31,684 nucleotides of DNA from CAYZUC01 sp964481705 (GCA_964481705.1 CAYZUC010000026.1:1-31684); one strand, 5' to 3'. Shown: positions 7,730-16,923, numbered from the stretch's first letter. The notes: generated from the sequence alone by a model not told the origin. Made by a program: numbers and translations.

Positions 7730-9254
7730 GTGTCCAATACCTTTTATCAATATTACGATAACTAATGGCCTCACTCAAATGTGAGACATTGATAACTTCC
7801 TTCCCATCCAAATCTGCAATCGTTCGTGCAACCTTCAGAATTCTATGATATGCTCTCGCAGAAAGTTTTAATTTCTCAAAGGTCTTCTCCAACAATCGTT
7901 CCTCTTTTTGCCCCAAAACACAATATCTCTTAATATCCTTTACTCCCATATCTCCATTTGCATGAAGACTGGTACCAGCAAAGCGTTCCTCCTGGATTCT
8001 CCTGGCTTTCATGACTCTCTCTCGGATTACGCTGCTAGATTCTTCTGCTACGCTGCTGCTCAACTCCTGATATGCAATTTCAGAAGCCTCTACACAGATA
8101 TCAATCCGATCTAATAAGGGCTGACTAATTTTTGAAAGATAGGCTCTTACCTGAGGTGGTGTACAAGTACAACGGTTTCGATCAGGATAATAGCCGCATT
8201 TACAAGGATTCATTGCCGCTACCAAGATAAAATCAGCCGGAAAGATGAAGTCCCCGTTTACCCTTGAAATACGGACTTCGCGATCTTCCATCGGCTGTCT
8301 CAATATCTCAAGTGTACCTCTTTGGAATTCAGGCATCTCATCCAAAAACAAAACACCTCTGTGAGCCATACTTACCGCTCCTGGCTTTGGAAGCAAACCG
8401 CCACCTGCAAGTGCCTGCGGCGAAATTGTATGATGGGGATTGATAAATGGACGAAGGCATTGAATACCCTCTGGGGAATGAATACCAGAAATGCTGTAAA
8501 TCTCAGACAACTCCAGACTTTCTTCTATGGACATCGTGGGAAGAATGGTCGGGATACGTTTTGCAATCATAGTCTTTCCGGAACCTGGTGGACCTATCAT
8601 TAGAATATTATGTAAACCTGATACTGCTACTTCAATTCCGCGTTTTACCATTCTCTGACCCTGTATTTCCGAAAAATCAACTTCATATTTTACATTGGAA
8701 CGTTTCAACACAGCAGAAACATCGATCCTAGTCGGCTCTATCTCGGCAAAATCCGACAAATACTCAAACACCTCCAGGATGCTTTCTACGCCAATAATGG
8801 TAATTCCATCTACTGCTCCACCTTCTCGAGCATTGTCTTTCGGTAGAATACACTTTCGATAACCACATTTTCTTCCGTGTAAAACCATCGACAGTACTCC
8901 ATCAACAGCCTTGACCTGCCCATTCAAGCCCAGTTCTCCGATCATCATAACATCCGAATCATCATATTCCAGTGCTCCTAATGACTTCAACAATGCAACT
9001 GCGATCGGTAAATCAAAAGAGGTTCCTTGTTTTCTCACATCAGCCGGCGACAGATTAATGGTGATTCGCTTCGGTGGAAGATAAAATCCATTGTTTCGAA
9101 GAGCTGTCTTTACACGTTCTTTTGCTTCTTTGACTTCTGAGCCAAGATAACCGACCATTTCGATCATTGGCAGACCCTCAGCGATATCTGCTTCTACCTC
9201 GACCGGGTAGGCAGAAAGACCGCAAAGAGCCATGGAATGTACACTACTATACAT
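7722..9254 (-). CDS. comM: YifB/ComM family Mg-chelatase-like AAA+ ATPase
   Basis: ComM is a hexameric AAA+ helicase that in Gram-negative transformers drives branch migration of integrating DNA. In Firmicutes the family is usually annotated YifB. The 510-residue product has an N-terminal LonC-like ChlI domain (SAYPVEVEADIAEGLP), Walker A GPPGSGKT at about 221-228, and Walker B LFLDEMPEF near 302. A cysteine cluster CKCGYYPDRNRCTC follows near 351-364, then the C-terminal lid domain. ATG 9254 is used; TTG 9260 is closer to the AGGAAGG site (4 bases) and cannot be excluded. It overlaps dprA, a coupling that fits a shared role in DNA uptake and recombination. Confidence 0.93.
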   Translation of the reverse strand: MYSSVHSMALCGLSAYPVEVEADIAEGLPMIEMVGYLGSEVKEAKERVKTALRNNGFYLPPKRITINLSPADVRKQGTSFDLPIAVALLKSLGALEYDDSDVMMIGELGLNGQVKAVDGVLSMVLHGRKCGYRKCILPKDNAREGGAVDGITIIGVESILEVFEYLSDFAEIEPTRIDVSAVLKRSNVKYEVDFSEIQGQRMVKRGIEVAVSGLHNILMIGPPGSGKTMIAKRIPTILPTMSIEESLELSEIYSISGIHSPEGIQCLRPFINPHHTISPQALAGGGLLPKPGAVSMAHRGVLFLDEMPEFQRGTLEILRQPMEDREVRISRVNGDFIFPADFILVAAMNPCKCGYYPDRNRCTCTPPQVRAYLSKISQPLLDRIDICVEASEIAYQELSSSVAEESSSVIRERVMKARRIQEERFAGTSLHANGDMGVKDIKRYCVLGQKEERLLEKTFEKLKLSARAYHRILKVARTIADLDGKEVINVSHLSEAISYRNIDKRYWTHE

Positions 9255-9290
9255 ACGCAATCATCCTTCCTAATATCATTCTCTTGTTGG

Positions 9291-9311
9291 ATAAAATGTG
9301 GCGAAACGCCA
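9291..9311 (-). terminator. Weak hairpin between the PilT-like gene and comM
   Basis: Minus-strand TGGCG-TTT-CGCCA (9311-9299) is a 5-bp stem followed by CATTTTATCC. The T-tract is interrupted, so this may be only a weak terminator or an RNA processing and stability element within a longer transcript. Confidence 0.3.
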
Positions 9312-9322
9312 AGAATAACAGA

Positions 9323-10375
9323 CTACTGAAGCTTTTCTGTCATAGACTCCTGATCCTTAGCAAACTGGATCGCGGTTGATTTATCAATCATACCTTCTGA
9401 ATAAAGATCTGTCAAGTACTGATCCATAGTAGTCATGCCAGCTTTTTTAGTTAACATAACTTTCTCTAATTCTTCATATTTCCCTCTGCGAATCAGGTCC
9501 TTTACCTCGTTATTCGCAATCAGAATCTCATATGCTGGAATACGATGTGTTCCGTCCGCAGCAGTAGGAAGCTGGCGACAAACGATCGCACGTAATACAT
9601 TGGCAAGTCTTGTTCTTGCCTGCTTCTGTTGATGAATCGGATACATTTCAATCAGACTCTCGATGGTCTCTACAGCCCCAATGGTGTAGGCAGACGAAAA
9701 AACAAGACGACCCGTTTCAGCTGCAGTCATAGCCATACTCAATACCTTATCATCATTCAGTTCACTGACCTGAAGGACATCCGGATCCTCACGAAGTGCT
9801 GCACGTAAAGCCTTCTCATAATTTTTTGTATCCAATCCAATCTCTCTCTGATTAACCATAGACATCTTGTGTTGATGAAGGTACTCTATGGGATCCTCCA
9901 GTGTAATAATATGTGCCTCTCTTGTGGAATTCACACAGTCTATCATAGCTGCTAAAAGTGTCGACTTTCCACTGCCGGATGGCCCAGTTACAAGTATCAT
10001 ACCCCTTTTCTTGGAGCACAGATTCATAATCTCCTCCGGAATATGCAAATCCTCAGCTTCGGGAATTTCCATATCTACCAGACGCAAAGCAAGTGCAATG
10101 GAGCTACGCTGTTTATATGCATTAACACGATATCGACCCACATCAGGAATAGAAACAGACAGGTCTATTTCACCTGTCTCTTCAAATCGTTCCCTCTGTT
10201 CGGGATTCACGATTCCCAAAAGTACCTCCAACGTATCTGCTGTCGTCATTTTGGGAAAATTCGTGGATTGTAACACCCCATGAACCCTTATCTTGGGGGA
10301 CACTCCAACCGTAATATGAACATCCGATGCCTTTTCGTCGGAGGCCATACGCAATAATTGACTTAAATCCAGCAT
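9323..10375 (-). CDS. PilT-like secretion/pilus ATPase with degenerate catalytic boxes
   Basis: The 350-residue protein aligns end to end with PilT, the type IV pilus retraction ATPase: a PAS-like N-terminal domain, then a RecA-like core. Walker A GPSGSGKS (131-138) and the Asp box TLEDPIEY (158-165) are intact. The Walker B region, normally VGEMRD, reads VSELND (Glu205 kept, Arg lost). The His box, normally GTLHT, reads SSAYT (His replaced by Tyr230). The C-terminal AIRNLIRE motif is NNEVKDLIRR. No pilin, PilB, PilC or prepilin peptidase gene is in the window. ATG 10375 has GGAG 9 bases upstream and starts one base after the HD-GYP-like stop, so the two are almost surely co-translated. ATP binding is likely; PilT-type retraction is doubtful. 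Confidence 0.88.
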   Translation of the reverse strand: MLDLSQLLRMASDEKASDVHITVGVSPKIRVHGVLQSTNFPKMTTADTLEVLLGIVNPEQRERFEETGEIDLSVSIPDVGRYRVNAYKQRSSIALALRLVDMEIPEAEDLHIPEEIMNLCSKKRGMILVTGPSGSGKSTLLAAMIDCVNSTREAHIITLEDPIEYLHQHKMSMVNQREIGLDTKNYEKALRAALREDPDVLQVSELNDDKVLSMAMTAAETGRLVFSSAYTIGAVETIESLIEMYPIHQQKQARTRLANVLRAIVCRQLPTAADGTHRIPAYEILIANNEVKDLIRRGKYEELEKVMLTKKAGMTTMDQYLTDLYSEGMIDKSTAIQFAKDQESMTEKLQ

Positions 10376-10376
10376 T

Positions 10377-11495
10377 CTAATTCTCTCCACTTTCAGCGCT
10401 TACGCCATACTTTTTAAGCATTTCGCGGTCAATCACACAACGGTTATCCATCGTCTTCATAACATCGCGAATCTCAAGATCCTCATAAATCAATTCATGG
10501 CTCAAATCAACAATACGATTATCACCAAAGCAGAGAATCATCGGCTTAAGAATCTCTACATCATTAGAGTTAAGTACAAGACCCTTCTCACCATTGCTAA
10601 GCTCAATACAGCAGCCTACACTTAAGATATTAATGCTCTTTGTCAGTGCATCAACAACACGTTCATCGAAAAATTCCGGATTCTCCATCAAGTAGCGCAG
10701 TGCCTTAATCTCTGAAGAGGGTTCTTCATAATTATTCATGGCCGTCATCGTGTCAAACATCTCTGCAACAAGCAAAATACTGCTGCCAAGAACCATCTTG
10801 TTATCCGATACCGTTCCTTTCGTCTTCCACTCTGTCATGGCACGAAAAGATTGTGACATCATACGCTTGATTGCCGGTGAGGCTGCAAATGTTGACTCTA
10901 TCATCTCAGCCCCTGATTTCTCAAAAGCAAGTAATTGCGCTTTTTCGTTTGTTGTGTATTCTCCCTTTTTGTTCGACAATGCAACAGGAATATTCAGCTT
11001 GCCGATATCATGAACAAGAGCCGCAATAATGATTTCGTTTTGTTCCTCCAGCCGAACATTCAGAACATGAGTCATCATAGCTGCCAGTATTGCTACATTC
11101 AATGAATGTTTAAACACATAATCCTCATTGCTTCTGAGGCTCTGAACAAAATTGATCTTGTGATCCAGTCGTCCATAGCTACGTATGATGGTTGCAACAA
11201 GCTGCTGCATTCTAGGTGATTTTCCAGTATTCTTAATCGAAAGTAATTCATCCTGAATGGCAAATACCGCCATGGTCTGAAAACGTTCGAATTCGATATC
11301 ATCTTTCGTCATTGGTGGTACGGGTTCTGCTGGCTCCAATATATAAAGTCCAATCAAGCCAAAATTTTTGACACTATCAATGCCTTGTTCTGTAAGCTTA
11401 CTGTTTCGCTCATAAAGCAATACGCCCTTTTTGTTGTAAATCGGCTTTGCCAGTCTCATCCCCACTTTTAAGTCTTCGTTCTTTACGAATAACAT
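10377..11495 (-). CDS. HD-GYP-like domain protein lacking the GYP motif
   Basis: A 372-residue cytoplasmic protein with a PilZ-like or DUF3391-type N-terminal region (about 1-60: VGMRLAKPIYNKKGVLLYER) and an HD domain. The HD domain keeps KHSLNVAI (His130) and LVHDIGKLNIP (His162-Asp163). In active HD-GYP c-di-GMP phosphodiesterases a HHERxDGSGYP block follows; here the place is taken by SQSFRAMTEWKTKGTV near 214-229. The preceding metal-ligand histidine is also not visible. The later AEMFDTMTA helix is present. A hydrolase activity is therefore unlikely, and a c-di-GMP sensor or scaffold role is possible (inference). AAAGGAG lies 7 bases before ATG 11495. It sits 17 bases after the S41 protease gene and one base before the PilT-like gene. 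Confidence 0.85.
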   Translation of the reverse strand: MLFVKNEDLKVGMRLAKPIYNKKGVLLYERNSKLTEQGIDSVKNFGLIGLYILEPAEPVPPMTKDDIEFERFQTMAVFAIQDELLSIKNTGKSPRMQQLVATIIRSYGRLDHKINFVQSLRSNEDYVFKHSLNVAILAAMMTHVLNVRLEEQNEIIIAALVHDIGKLNIPVALSNKKGEYTTNEKAQLLAFEKSGAEMIESTFAASPAIKRMMSQSFRAMTEWKTKGTVSDNKMVLGSSILLVAEMFDTMTAMNNYEEPSSEIKALRYLMENPEFFDERVVDALTKSINILSVGCCIELSNGEKGLVLNSNDVEILKPMILCFGDNRIVDLSHELIYEDLEIRDVMKTMDNRCVIDREMLKKYGVSAESGEN

Positions 11496-11512
11496 GCCCG
11501 CTCTCCTTTGTC

Positions 11513-12760
11513 CTATTCATTTTTCAGAACTTTAATTGCCTCTTGTAATTGATTATCATCTTCATGAGTAATCGATATTTTACTCTTCAAATCTTCGTCT
11601 AATTCAACCGTAACATCCGGGGTAATTCCTTTTTTGTGAATACATACTCCACTCGGAAGGTAATACTCGGAAATAGTAATCTTCATCGCCGCCCCACTTC
11701 CTAACGTGATGAATCTTTGTACGATTCCCTTACCAAATGTGGTAGTTCCGACAATCTTACCAACTCCATAATCCTGAATTCCTCCTGCAAATATCTCAGA
11801 GGCTGATGCAGAATTCCCATTTACCAATACGACCAAGGGCTTTCCGAAGGAATGTCCATCATTTCCTGTTACTTCCGTCTTTTCCCCATTCTTGGTCAAG
11901 GTGTAAACCAGCGTACTTCCATCCTCTACCATATAATCGAGCACCTGACAGACCGTTGTGAATACACCGCCCCCATTATCACGCAAGTCCACAATTAAGC
12001 GCTCCATGCCCTGTTGATCCAATGCCGTAACTGCATCATAATACTGAGAAGCTGTTACTTCTTCCCATGTTGAAATATAGATGTATCCAATGTGATCATC
12101 CAGCATCTCATAGGTTAGGGTTGGGAGTTCCACACTTCTCCTCGTCAATTCGATGGTCTTATATTCATACTTACTTTTTCGGTAAATATCAAGAACAACC
12201 TTAGTACTTTCTTCTCCTTTTATCAGCACGACTGCATCCGACAATTCCATCTGCGTAATATCCGTCCCATCTACCTTCATAATGATATCTTCCGGCAGAA
12301 GACCAGCTTCCTCAGCTGGACTGTCTTCATAGATTTTCGCTACAGAAATCATCATACTTTCTTTATCTTGAGAAAGGACAGCTCCAATACCGGAGTACTC
12401 TCCCTTTGACCTCTGCATCATAAGTTCATACTCACTCGGTGTGTAATATTCAGAATAAGGATCATTCAGACCATTTACAACGCCTTTGTAGATTTGAGTC
12501 TCCTGCTCAGATTCTGTAACATCATACAAGTAATAATCATCAATAATGTCCTGCATAAAGGAAACATTATGATTAATTCTTTCTAAATTATCTGCATCAG
12601 ACAATTTCCCATTGCCCGAAACAGAATTATCCAGGGAGAATCCAATCTTTACATTCTGATCGTCAGAAGGATACGCTCTCTTTAGGAGAATCCCTTCTGT
12701 AACTGATATTACCAACAGGATTGTAATAATTGCACCTGTTATTATTTTTTTCCAGTTCAT
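11513..12760 (-). CDS. S41 family C-terminal processing protease (CtpA/CtpB type)
   Basis: A secreted, membrane-anchored serine protease. ATG 12760 (MNWKKIITGAIITILLV) has GGGGAG 8 bases upstream and gives 415 residues; an earlier in-frame start at 12793 would overlap sigK. One N-terminal membrane segment (about 6-24) leads to an external region with a helical N-terminal domain and a PDZ domain (VAKIYEDSPAEEAGLLPEDI). The S41 core follows, with GNSASASEIFAGG (about 315-327) carrying the Ser nucleophile and TTFGKGIVQ with the general-base Lys344. In B. subtilis the relative CtpB triggers pro-sigma-K processing. Here the gene lies 20 bases after sigK, although this SigK lacks a pro-sequence. 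Substrate unknown. Confidence 0.93.
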   Translation of the reverse strand: MNWKKIITGAIITILLVISVTEGILLKRAYPSDDQNVKIGFSLDNSVSGNGKLSDADNLERINHNVSFMQDIIDDYYLYDVTESEQETQIYKGVVNGLNDPYSEYYTPSEYELMMQRSKGEYSGIGAVLSQDKESMMISVAKIYEDSPAEEAGLLPEDIIMKVDGTDITQMELSDAVVLIKGEESTKVVLDIYRKSKYEYKTIELTRRSVELPTLTYEMLDDHIGYIYISTWEEVTASQYYDAVTALDQQGMERLIVDLRDNGGGVFTTVCQVLDYMVEDGSTLVYTLTKNGEKTEVTGNDGHSFGKPLVVLVNGNSASASEIFAGGIQDYGVGKIVGTTTFGKGIVQRFITLGSGAAMKITISEYYLPSGVCIHKKGITPDVTVELDEDLKSKISITHEDDNQLQEAIKVLKNE

Positions 12761-12780
12761 TTTCACAGCTCCCCAATAAA

Positions 12781-13401
12781 TCATTGATAGCATTCCTTCA
12801 GCTTTTGAATTGCTCTCTTTTCAATTCGACTTACGTAGCTTCTGGATATTGAAAGTTTCTCACCTATTTCCCGTTGTGTATACTCCCTTCCGGAATATAG
12901 ACCAAACCGAAGCATAATAATCTCTTTTTCACGATCTGTGAGTTTCTCGCTGATATAACGGTATAGTTTGCGTATATTCTCCGTCATATCCATCGCTTCG
13001 GCCACATCCTCACCTGGTGCACAAGTGATATCTAAAAGACTAATTTCATTCCCATCGCGATCAATTCCAATCGGTTCATAAAAGGATACATCTCTGCTTG
13101 TTTTCTTTTTTGCCCTCAGCATCATCAGAAGTTCATTGTCAATACATCTGGCAGCATACGTGACAAGACGATTCCCCTTTGACGCATCAAAGGTCGAAAC
13201 CGCCTTCATAAGTCCTATTGTTCCAATGGAAATAAGATCTTCCATTTCTTCCCCTACATTACGATATTTCTTAGCTATGTGGGCAACCAGCCTGAGATTG
13301 CGTTCTACCAGGATCTCCCCGGCTTTTTCATCTCCGGCCAGAAGTCTTTCCAGATACTCTCTTTCTTCTCCCGGTAACAGCGGCTGTGGAAAAGTTTTCA
13401 C
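12781..13401 (-). CDS. sigK: Sporulation sigma factor SigK without pro-sequence
   Basis: Late mother-cell sigma factor. The 206-residue product matches SigK from its mature N-terminus: FPQPLLPGEEREYL, region 2 NLRLVAHIAKKYRN and EDLISIGTIGLMKAV, then YAARCIDNELLMMLRAKKKT and GNEISLLD. Region 4 is DREKEIIMLRFGL...ISRSYVSRIEKRA. The GNEISLLD and RAKKKT blocks favour SigK over SigE. A stop codon (TAA) lies two codons upstream of the first possible start (GTG 13410), so no inhibitory pro-peptide of the B. subtilis kind can be encoded. GTG 13401 with AGAGG 8 bases upstream is the better start. No skin-type interruption is present. It is followed 20 bases later by the S41 protease gene. Confidence 0.92.
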   Translation of the reverse strand: MKTFPQPLLPGEEREYLERLLAGDEKAGEILVERNLRLVAHIAKKYRNVGEEMEDLISIGTIGLMKAVSTFDASKGNRLVTYAARCIDNELLMMLRAKKKTSRDVSFYEPIGIDRDGNEISLLDITCAPGEDVAEAMDMTENIRKLYRYISEKLTDREKEIIMLRFGLYSGREYTQREIGEKLSISRSYVSRIEKRAIQKLKECYQ

Positions 13402-13463
13402 GAAAGGCACCTCTTAGCCGATTTCTTTTATCTTATGCCTCCATCAGCCATTAAGTGCTTTTC

Positions 13464-16400
13464 CTATAACAGTTTCTCGAATTCTTCGACTGTAATTGGT
13501 TTGGAATAGTAATATCCCTGTGCAATATCACAGCCTGCACTTTGCAGAAAATCTACCTGTTCTCTAGTCTCAACACCTTCTGCTACCACCGTCATGCCAA
13601 GCTGTTTGGACATTACGATTGAGTTTTCAACAATAATTCGTCCTCGTTTGGTTGACATAATCTCATCGAGGAAGAATCGATCAATTTTAATCACATCCAC
13701 CGGTGCACTGCGAAGCATATTCAGGGAGGAATAACCGGAACCAAAATCATCCATTTCTATCACAAAACCGGCGTTTTTCAGCTCCATCATAGTAGCATAT
13801 AGTTCATTGACATCCTCCATAAACAGATTCTCTGTAATCTCCAGCTCTAATGTACCCGGAAGAATAGAGTATTTATCAGTAAGCTTGGTCAGTACTTCTC
13901 GTAAACGGGTTGTATTTACATGAAGTCTTGATATGTTAACAGAGATAGGAAGGTTAATACCTCTTTCCTGCAATGCAGATAAATATCTGGCGGCGCTCTC
14001 CCACATATACTCATCCAGCTTCTTTACAAATCCGTTATTCTCAAACAGGGGCAGGAAATCGCCCGGCATACGAATGCCTCTCGTCGGATGAATCCATCGA
14101 ACCAAAGCCTCTGCACCACAAATCTTTTCCGTCCGTAAATCGTATTTCGGCTGTAGATACATAACAAACTCATGGTGATCCAAGGCTGCCTGCATCTCAC
14201 TCTCTATTTCTGCCTGTTCACGCATCTGCAGACGAATTACATCATCATATACGGCATAATTTCTCAGTGCATTTCCTTTGATCTCCTTCTTGGCTAGACG
14301 TGCCCTGTCGCACATTAGACGAATCGGTATATCTGTGTCCAGAATCTTGTATATACCAAAGGATAATGTAGAACCACATTTTGCTGCTTCCGGAAATGTG
14401 AACTGATTATTGAGTCCTTCCATATAGTCGATGATGTCCTGCTCCTTATGATACGCATATAGAATACTGAACACATCTCCCTGATATCTGCCTGCAACAC
14501 CATCCCAGGCTATACTCGTCCGAATAACACGTCCCAGGAATTCGAGGCATCGATTGCCAACATCAATTCCAAAGCGGTCATTAATCAAACGGAATCGATC
14601 TATATCAACTGAAATAATAGCATAATTGGTCCCTTTATTTGTTGTAATCTGTTCCAAACAACGCGAGTAAAACGCCTCACTATTATACAGGCTTGTGATA
14701 GAATCATAATCCGCACGGAATTCCAGTTCTGCCTTAATCTCCATTTCTGTATTAACATTCTGCAGAATTCCAAGAACACGGGTCAGAACATTATTCATTC
14801 CCTTTAATGTCTGCACCGTAATGGTAAACCATACGGGAACTCCAAAGCGATTGTATAGACGAAGCGTAGTCTCATGTGTATCTGGCTCTGTTTGAATAAG
14901 CTTGATGAAATTCTCATACTTCTTCTCATCCTGATAGAATGGACGTAAGCCCAAGAGCATAGACCACTCATTCTGATACATACCAGGAGTGCATTCGAAG
15001 ATATCCTCAAAGGTCGTACATGTGTAGTACCTGTTTGTCGGAACATCATACTCAAATACAATGATTCCGGTCAATTCATTCACATGTTCATAACGCTCAT
15101 TACTCTGCGCGATCTCCTTTTGGAATTCGCTCCTCTTCATCATTTCATCAAACTTAGAATCCACGACAAATTTATCAATGATGGACTGTTTCAGCTTCTG
15201 AATATCCTTTGCAATAAGGAATACCCTTTCTTCTCCATTTTCATTGATTCCTGCTTCCATGATGGAATTAAATAAATACCATTTATAAGTATCATCCTGC
15301 TGAAGCAGACGAACCTCTTTATGTACTACTTCACGTCCCATCTTCCTTGCTTCACGTAATCTGGCAGGATCCGTTGCATGTAAAAATGCTTCACGATCCT
15401 CGAAATGAACGACATTATCCAAGTAGTAATTACGAAGAGTCTGATAATCCTCGATTCGCCTTTCCTGAAGCGTAAGGACATTTGCTTCTCGAACACGTAC
15501 ACAGGAATTCTTGGTAAGGTTAATTTCCCATACAATATCATCTACCTTAAGAATCGCATCTCGAAAATGAGCAGTACTGTCAGATAATCTCTTCATCTGC
15601 TGCTCTAAGTCATCCTTGACATTGGCCATGACAAAAACCTTCATGCCATTACGCATGATAATACGATTGGTTCTCATATTCATAGCGGCACGCAAGGACG
15701 GAGAATATACCACACTGTCGAGTGACGTGGTACGCTCTTTCATCTGCTGCATAGGACAATCCGGACATGGCTCACTGTATCCCTTTAATTTCGCATAACA
15801 CGGTCCTTCACACTCACCGGGGATTCGGGAATCCAATACCTTATTCTTATAAATCAGGTTATAATTCTCATCCGCAGCATATGCCCAGGATATCATGGGA
15901 TCCAGTATTTTCTTTACAAGCTCAATCTCATGACCGGAAACACGAATATTCTTGAAGTTCTCCTCACCATACAAGCGATCCGTATAAAGGAAATAGGTGG
16001 AACCACTCCTTTGACTGGCACTCACCAGCGATTTACTAGCCTTATCTAAAAGCTCCGAAAAACTCATCTCATCCTTATCACAAGCAATGGCAATTCCAAT
16101 ATCGCCTGCAATTTTGGTCTCCTTTTGCGGATCGGCCCACACCAGCTTCAGAGAATCCAAAATGAAGGCAGCACGTTCACAATAAACCCTCTCATCACGC
16201 ACACCCTTCATGCATACAATAAAAGTATCATCGCTAAACCGTCCGATTAAATCCGCAGCACGCAGAGCACGCTTTAAGATCCTGGAAGTCTCAATCAGAG
16301 TGCCTTCCCCGATCTGGTCACCATTTCTTTCACAGATTTCTTTATAATTGCTGACATGAATCAGCATAATGCCCGGAATAACCCCCTCCGGCATAGTATC

Positions 16401-16874
16401 AATATACTCGTTAATCTTAATCGCGATATTCTCTCGATTGTACAGCTTTGTAAGTGTATCCTTGGTATTGCGGTCATTAAGCTCATCCGACAGGTAACTG
16501 TCTCCGTCTACACAGGTATACGTTCCGTATAAAAGCTTCGGTTTCTGCTCTTCATCCAGAATAATTCTTCCTTTCACCTGGTACCATGGATAATCTCCAT
16601 TAAAATTCATGAATCTCAAATATTCCATACGAATCGAAGTATCATCCGTTCCTCCACGAAAAAAGGAGATTGCCTTACGAATATCGTCATGATGAACCTT
16701 CCCACGCATCTGAAGTTCCTCAAGATACATCGGTATTCTCAATGAACACGGCATATACTTTGTTACGTTATCCGCAAAGCTCATTGTGTCATTTGGAATA
16801 TCATATTCATAAACGATTGTCTCATTCAGATCCATTGCATTCTGAAAAAGTTCCTCATTAAAATTTTGCACCAT
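13464..16874 (-). CDS. Multi-domain PAS-GGDEF-PAS-PAS-GGDEF-EAL c-di-GMP phosphodiesterase
   Basis: A 1136-residue soluble signalling protein. Order: PAS-like (about 1-130), GGDEF-like (138-300), a PAS-like region with four cysteines (Cys355, 359, 370, 373), a further PAS (about 435-565), a PAS (about 600-715), a second GGDEF-like (725-880), and EAL (890-1136). Both GGDEF sites are degenerate: RFSDD near 212 and RYQGD near 796. Neither should make c-di-GMP. The EAL domain keeps its metal and catalytic residues: GAEALVRW (Glu922), SVNIS, LEITE, EMDDFGSGYSS (Asp1042-Asp1043), IKIDR (Lys1063) and VAEGVET (Glu1099). It is therefore most likely a phosphodiesterase controlled by its sensory domains. 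ATG 16874 has AGGAGG 6 bases upstream. It has its own promoter. Confidence 0.93.
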   Translation of the reverse strand: MVQNFNEELFQNAMDLNETIVYEYDIPNDTMSFADNVTKYMPCSLRIPMYLEELQMRGKVHHDDIRKAISFFRGGTDDTSIRMEYLRFMNFNGDYPWYQVKGRIILDEEQKPKLLYGTYTCVDGDSYLSDELNDRNTKDTLTKLYNRENIAIKINEYIDTMPEGVIPGIMLIHVSNYKEICERNGDQIGEGTLIETSRILKRALRAADLIGRFSDDTFIVCMKGVRDERVYCERAAFILDSLKLVWADPQKETKIAGDIGIAIACDKDEMSFSELLDKASKSLVSASQRSGSTYFLYTDRLYGEENFKNIRVSGHEIELVKKILDPMISWAYAADENYNLIYKNKVLDSRIPGECEGPCYAKLKGYSEPCPDCPMQQMKERTTSLDSVVYSPSLRAAMNMRTNRIIMRNGMKVFVMANVKDDLEQQMKRLSDSTAHFRDAILKVDDIVWEINLTKNSCVRVREANVLTLQERRIEDYQTLRNYYLDNVVHFEDREAFLHATDPARLREARKMGREVVHKEVRLLQQDDTYKWYLFNSIMEAGINENGEERVFLIAKDIQKLKQSIIDKFVVDSKFDEMMKRSEFQKEIAQSNERYEHVNELTGIIVFEYDVPTNRYYTCTTFEDIFECTPGMYQNEWSMLLGLRPFYQDEKKYENFIKLIQTEPDTHETTLRLYNRFGVPVWFTITVQTLKGMNNVLTRVLGILQNVNTEMEIKAELEFRADYDSITSLYNSEAFYSRCLEQITTNKGTNYAIISVDIDRFRLINDRFGIDVGNRCLEFLGRVIRTSIAWDGVAGRYQGDVFSILYAYHKEQDIIDYMEGLNNQFTFPEAAKCGSTLSFGIYKILDTDIPIRLMCDRARLAKKEIKGNALRNYAVYDDVIRLQMREQAEIESEMQAALDHHEFVMYLQPKYDLRTEKICGAEALVRWIHPTRGIRMPGDFLPLFENNGFVKKLDEYMWESAARYLSALQERGINLPISVNISRLHVNTTRLREVLTKLTDKYSILPGTLELEITENLFMEDVNELYATMMELKNAGFVIEMDDFGSGYSSLNMLRSAPVDVIKIDRFFLDEIMSTKRGRIIVENSIVMSKQLGMTVVAEGVETREQVDFLQSAGCDIAQGYYYSKPITVEEFEKLL

Positions 16875-16923
16875 TCCAGCCCTCCTGTTGCCGCCTCTCA
16901 TGCCAACAGCTCCCATACGATTT

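Noticed and set aside
9888..10283. 131-codon plus-strand frame opposite the PilT-like gene
   Set aside because: It is a shadow of the conserved ATPase frame with no ribosome site or family match.
13430..13437. CATAAGAT upstream of sigK as a sigma-E or sigma-K -10 element
   Set aside because: Six of eight bases match, but no -35 ATA-type element was found at the proper distance.
16875..16916. Longer N-terminus of the GGDEF/EAL protein
   Set aside because: Its ATG falls at the predicted transcription start and lacks a ribosome site; ATG 16874 has AGGAGG.
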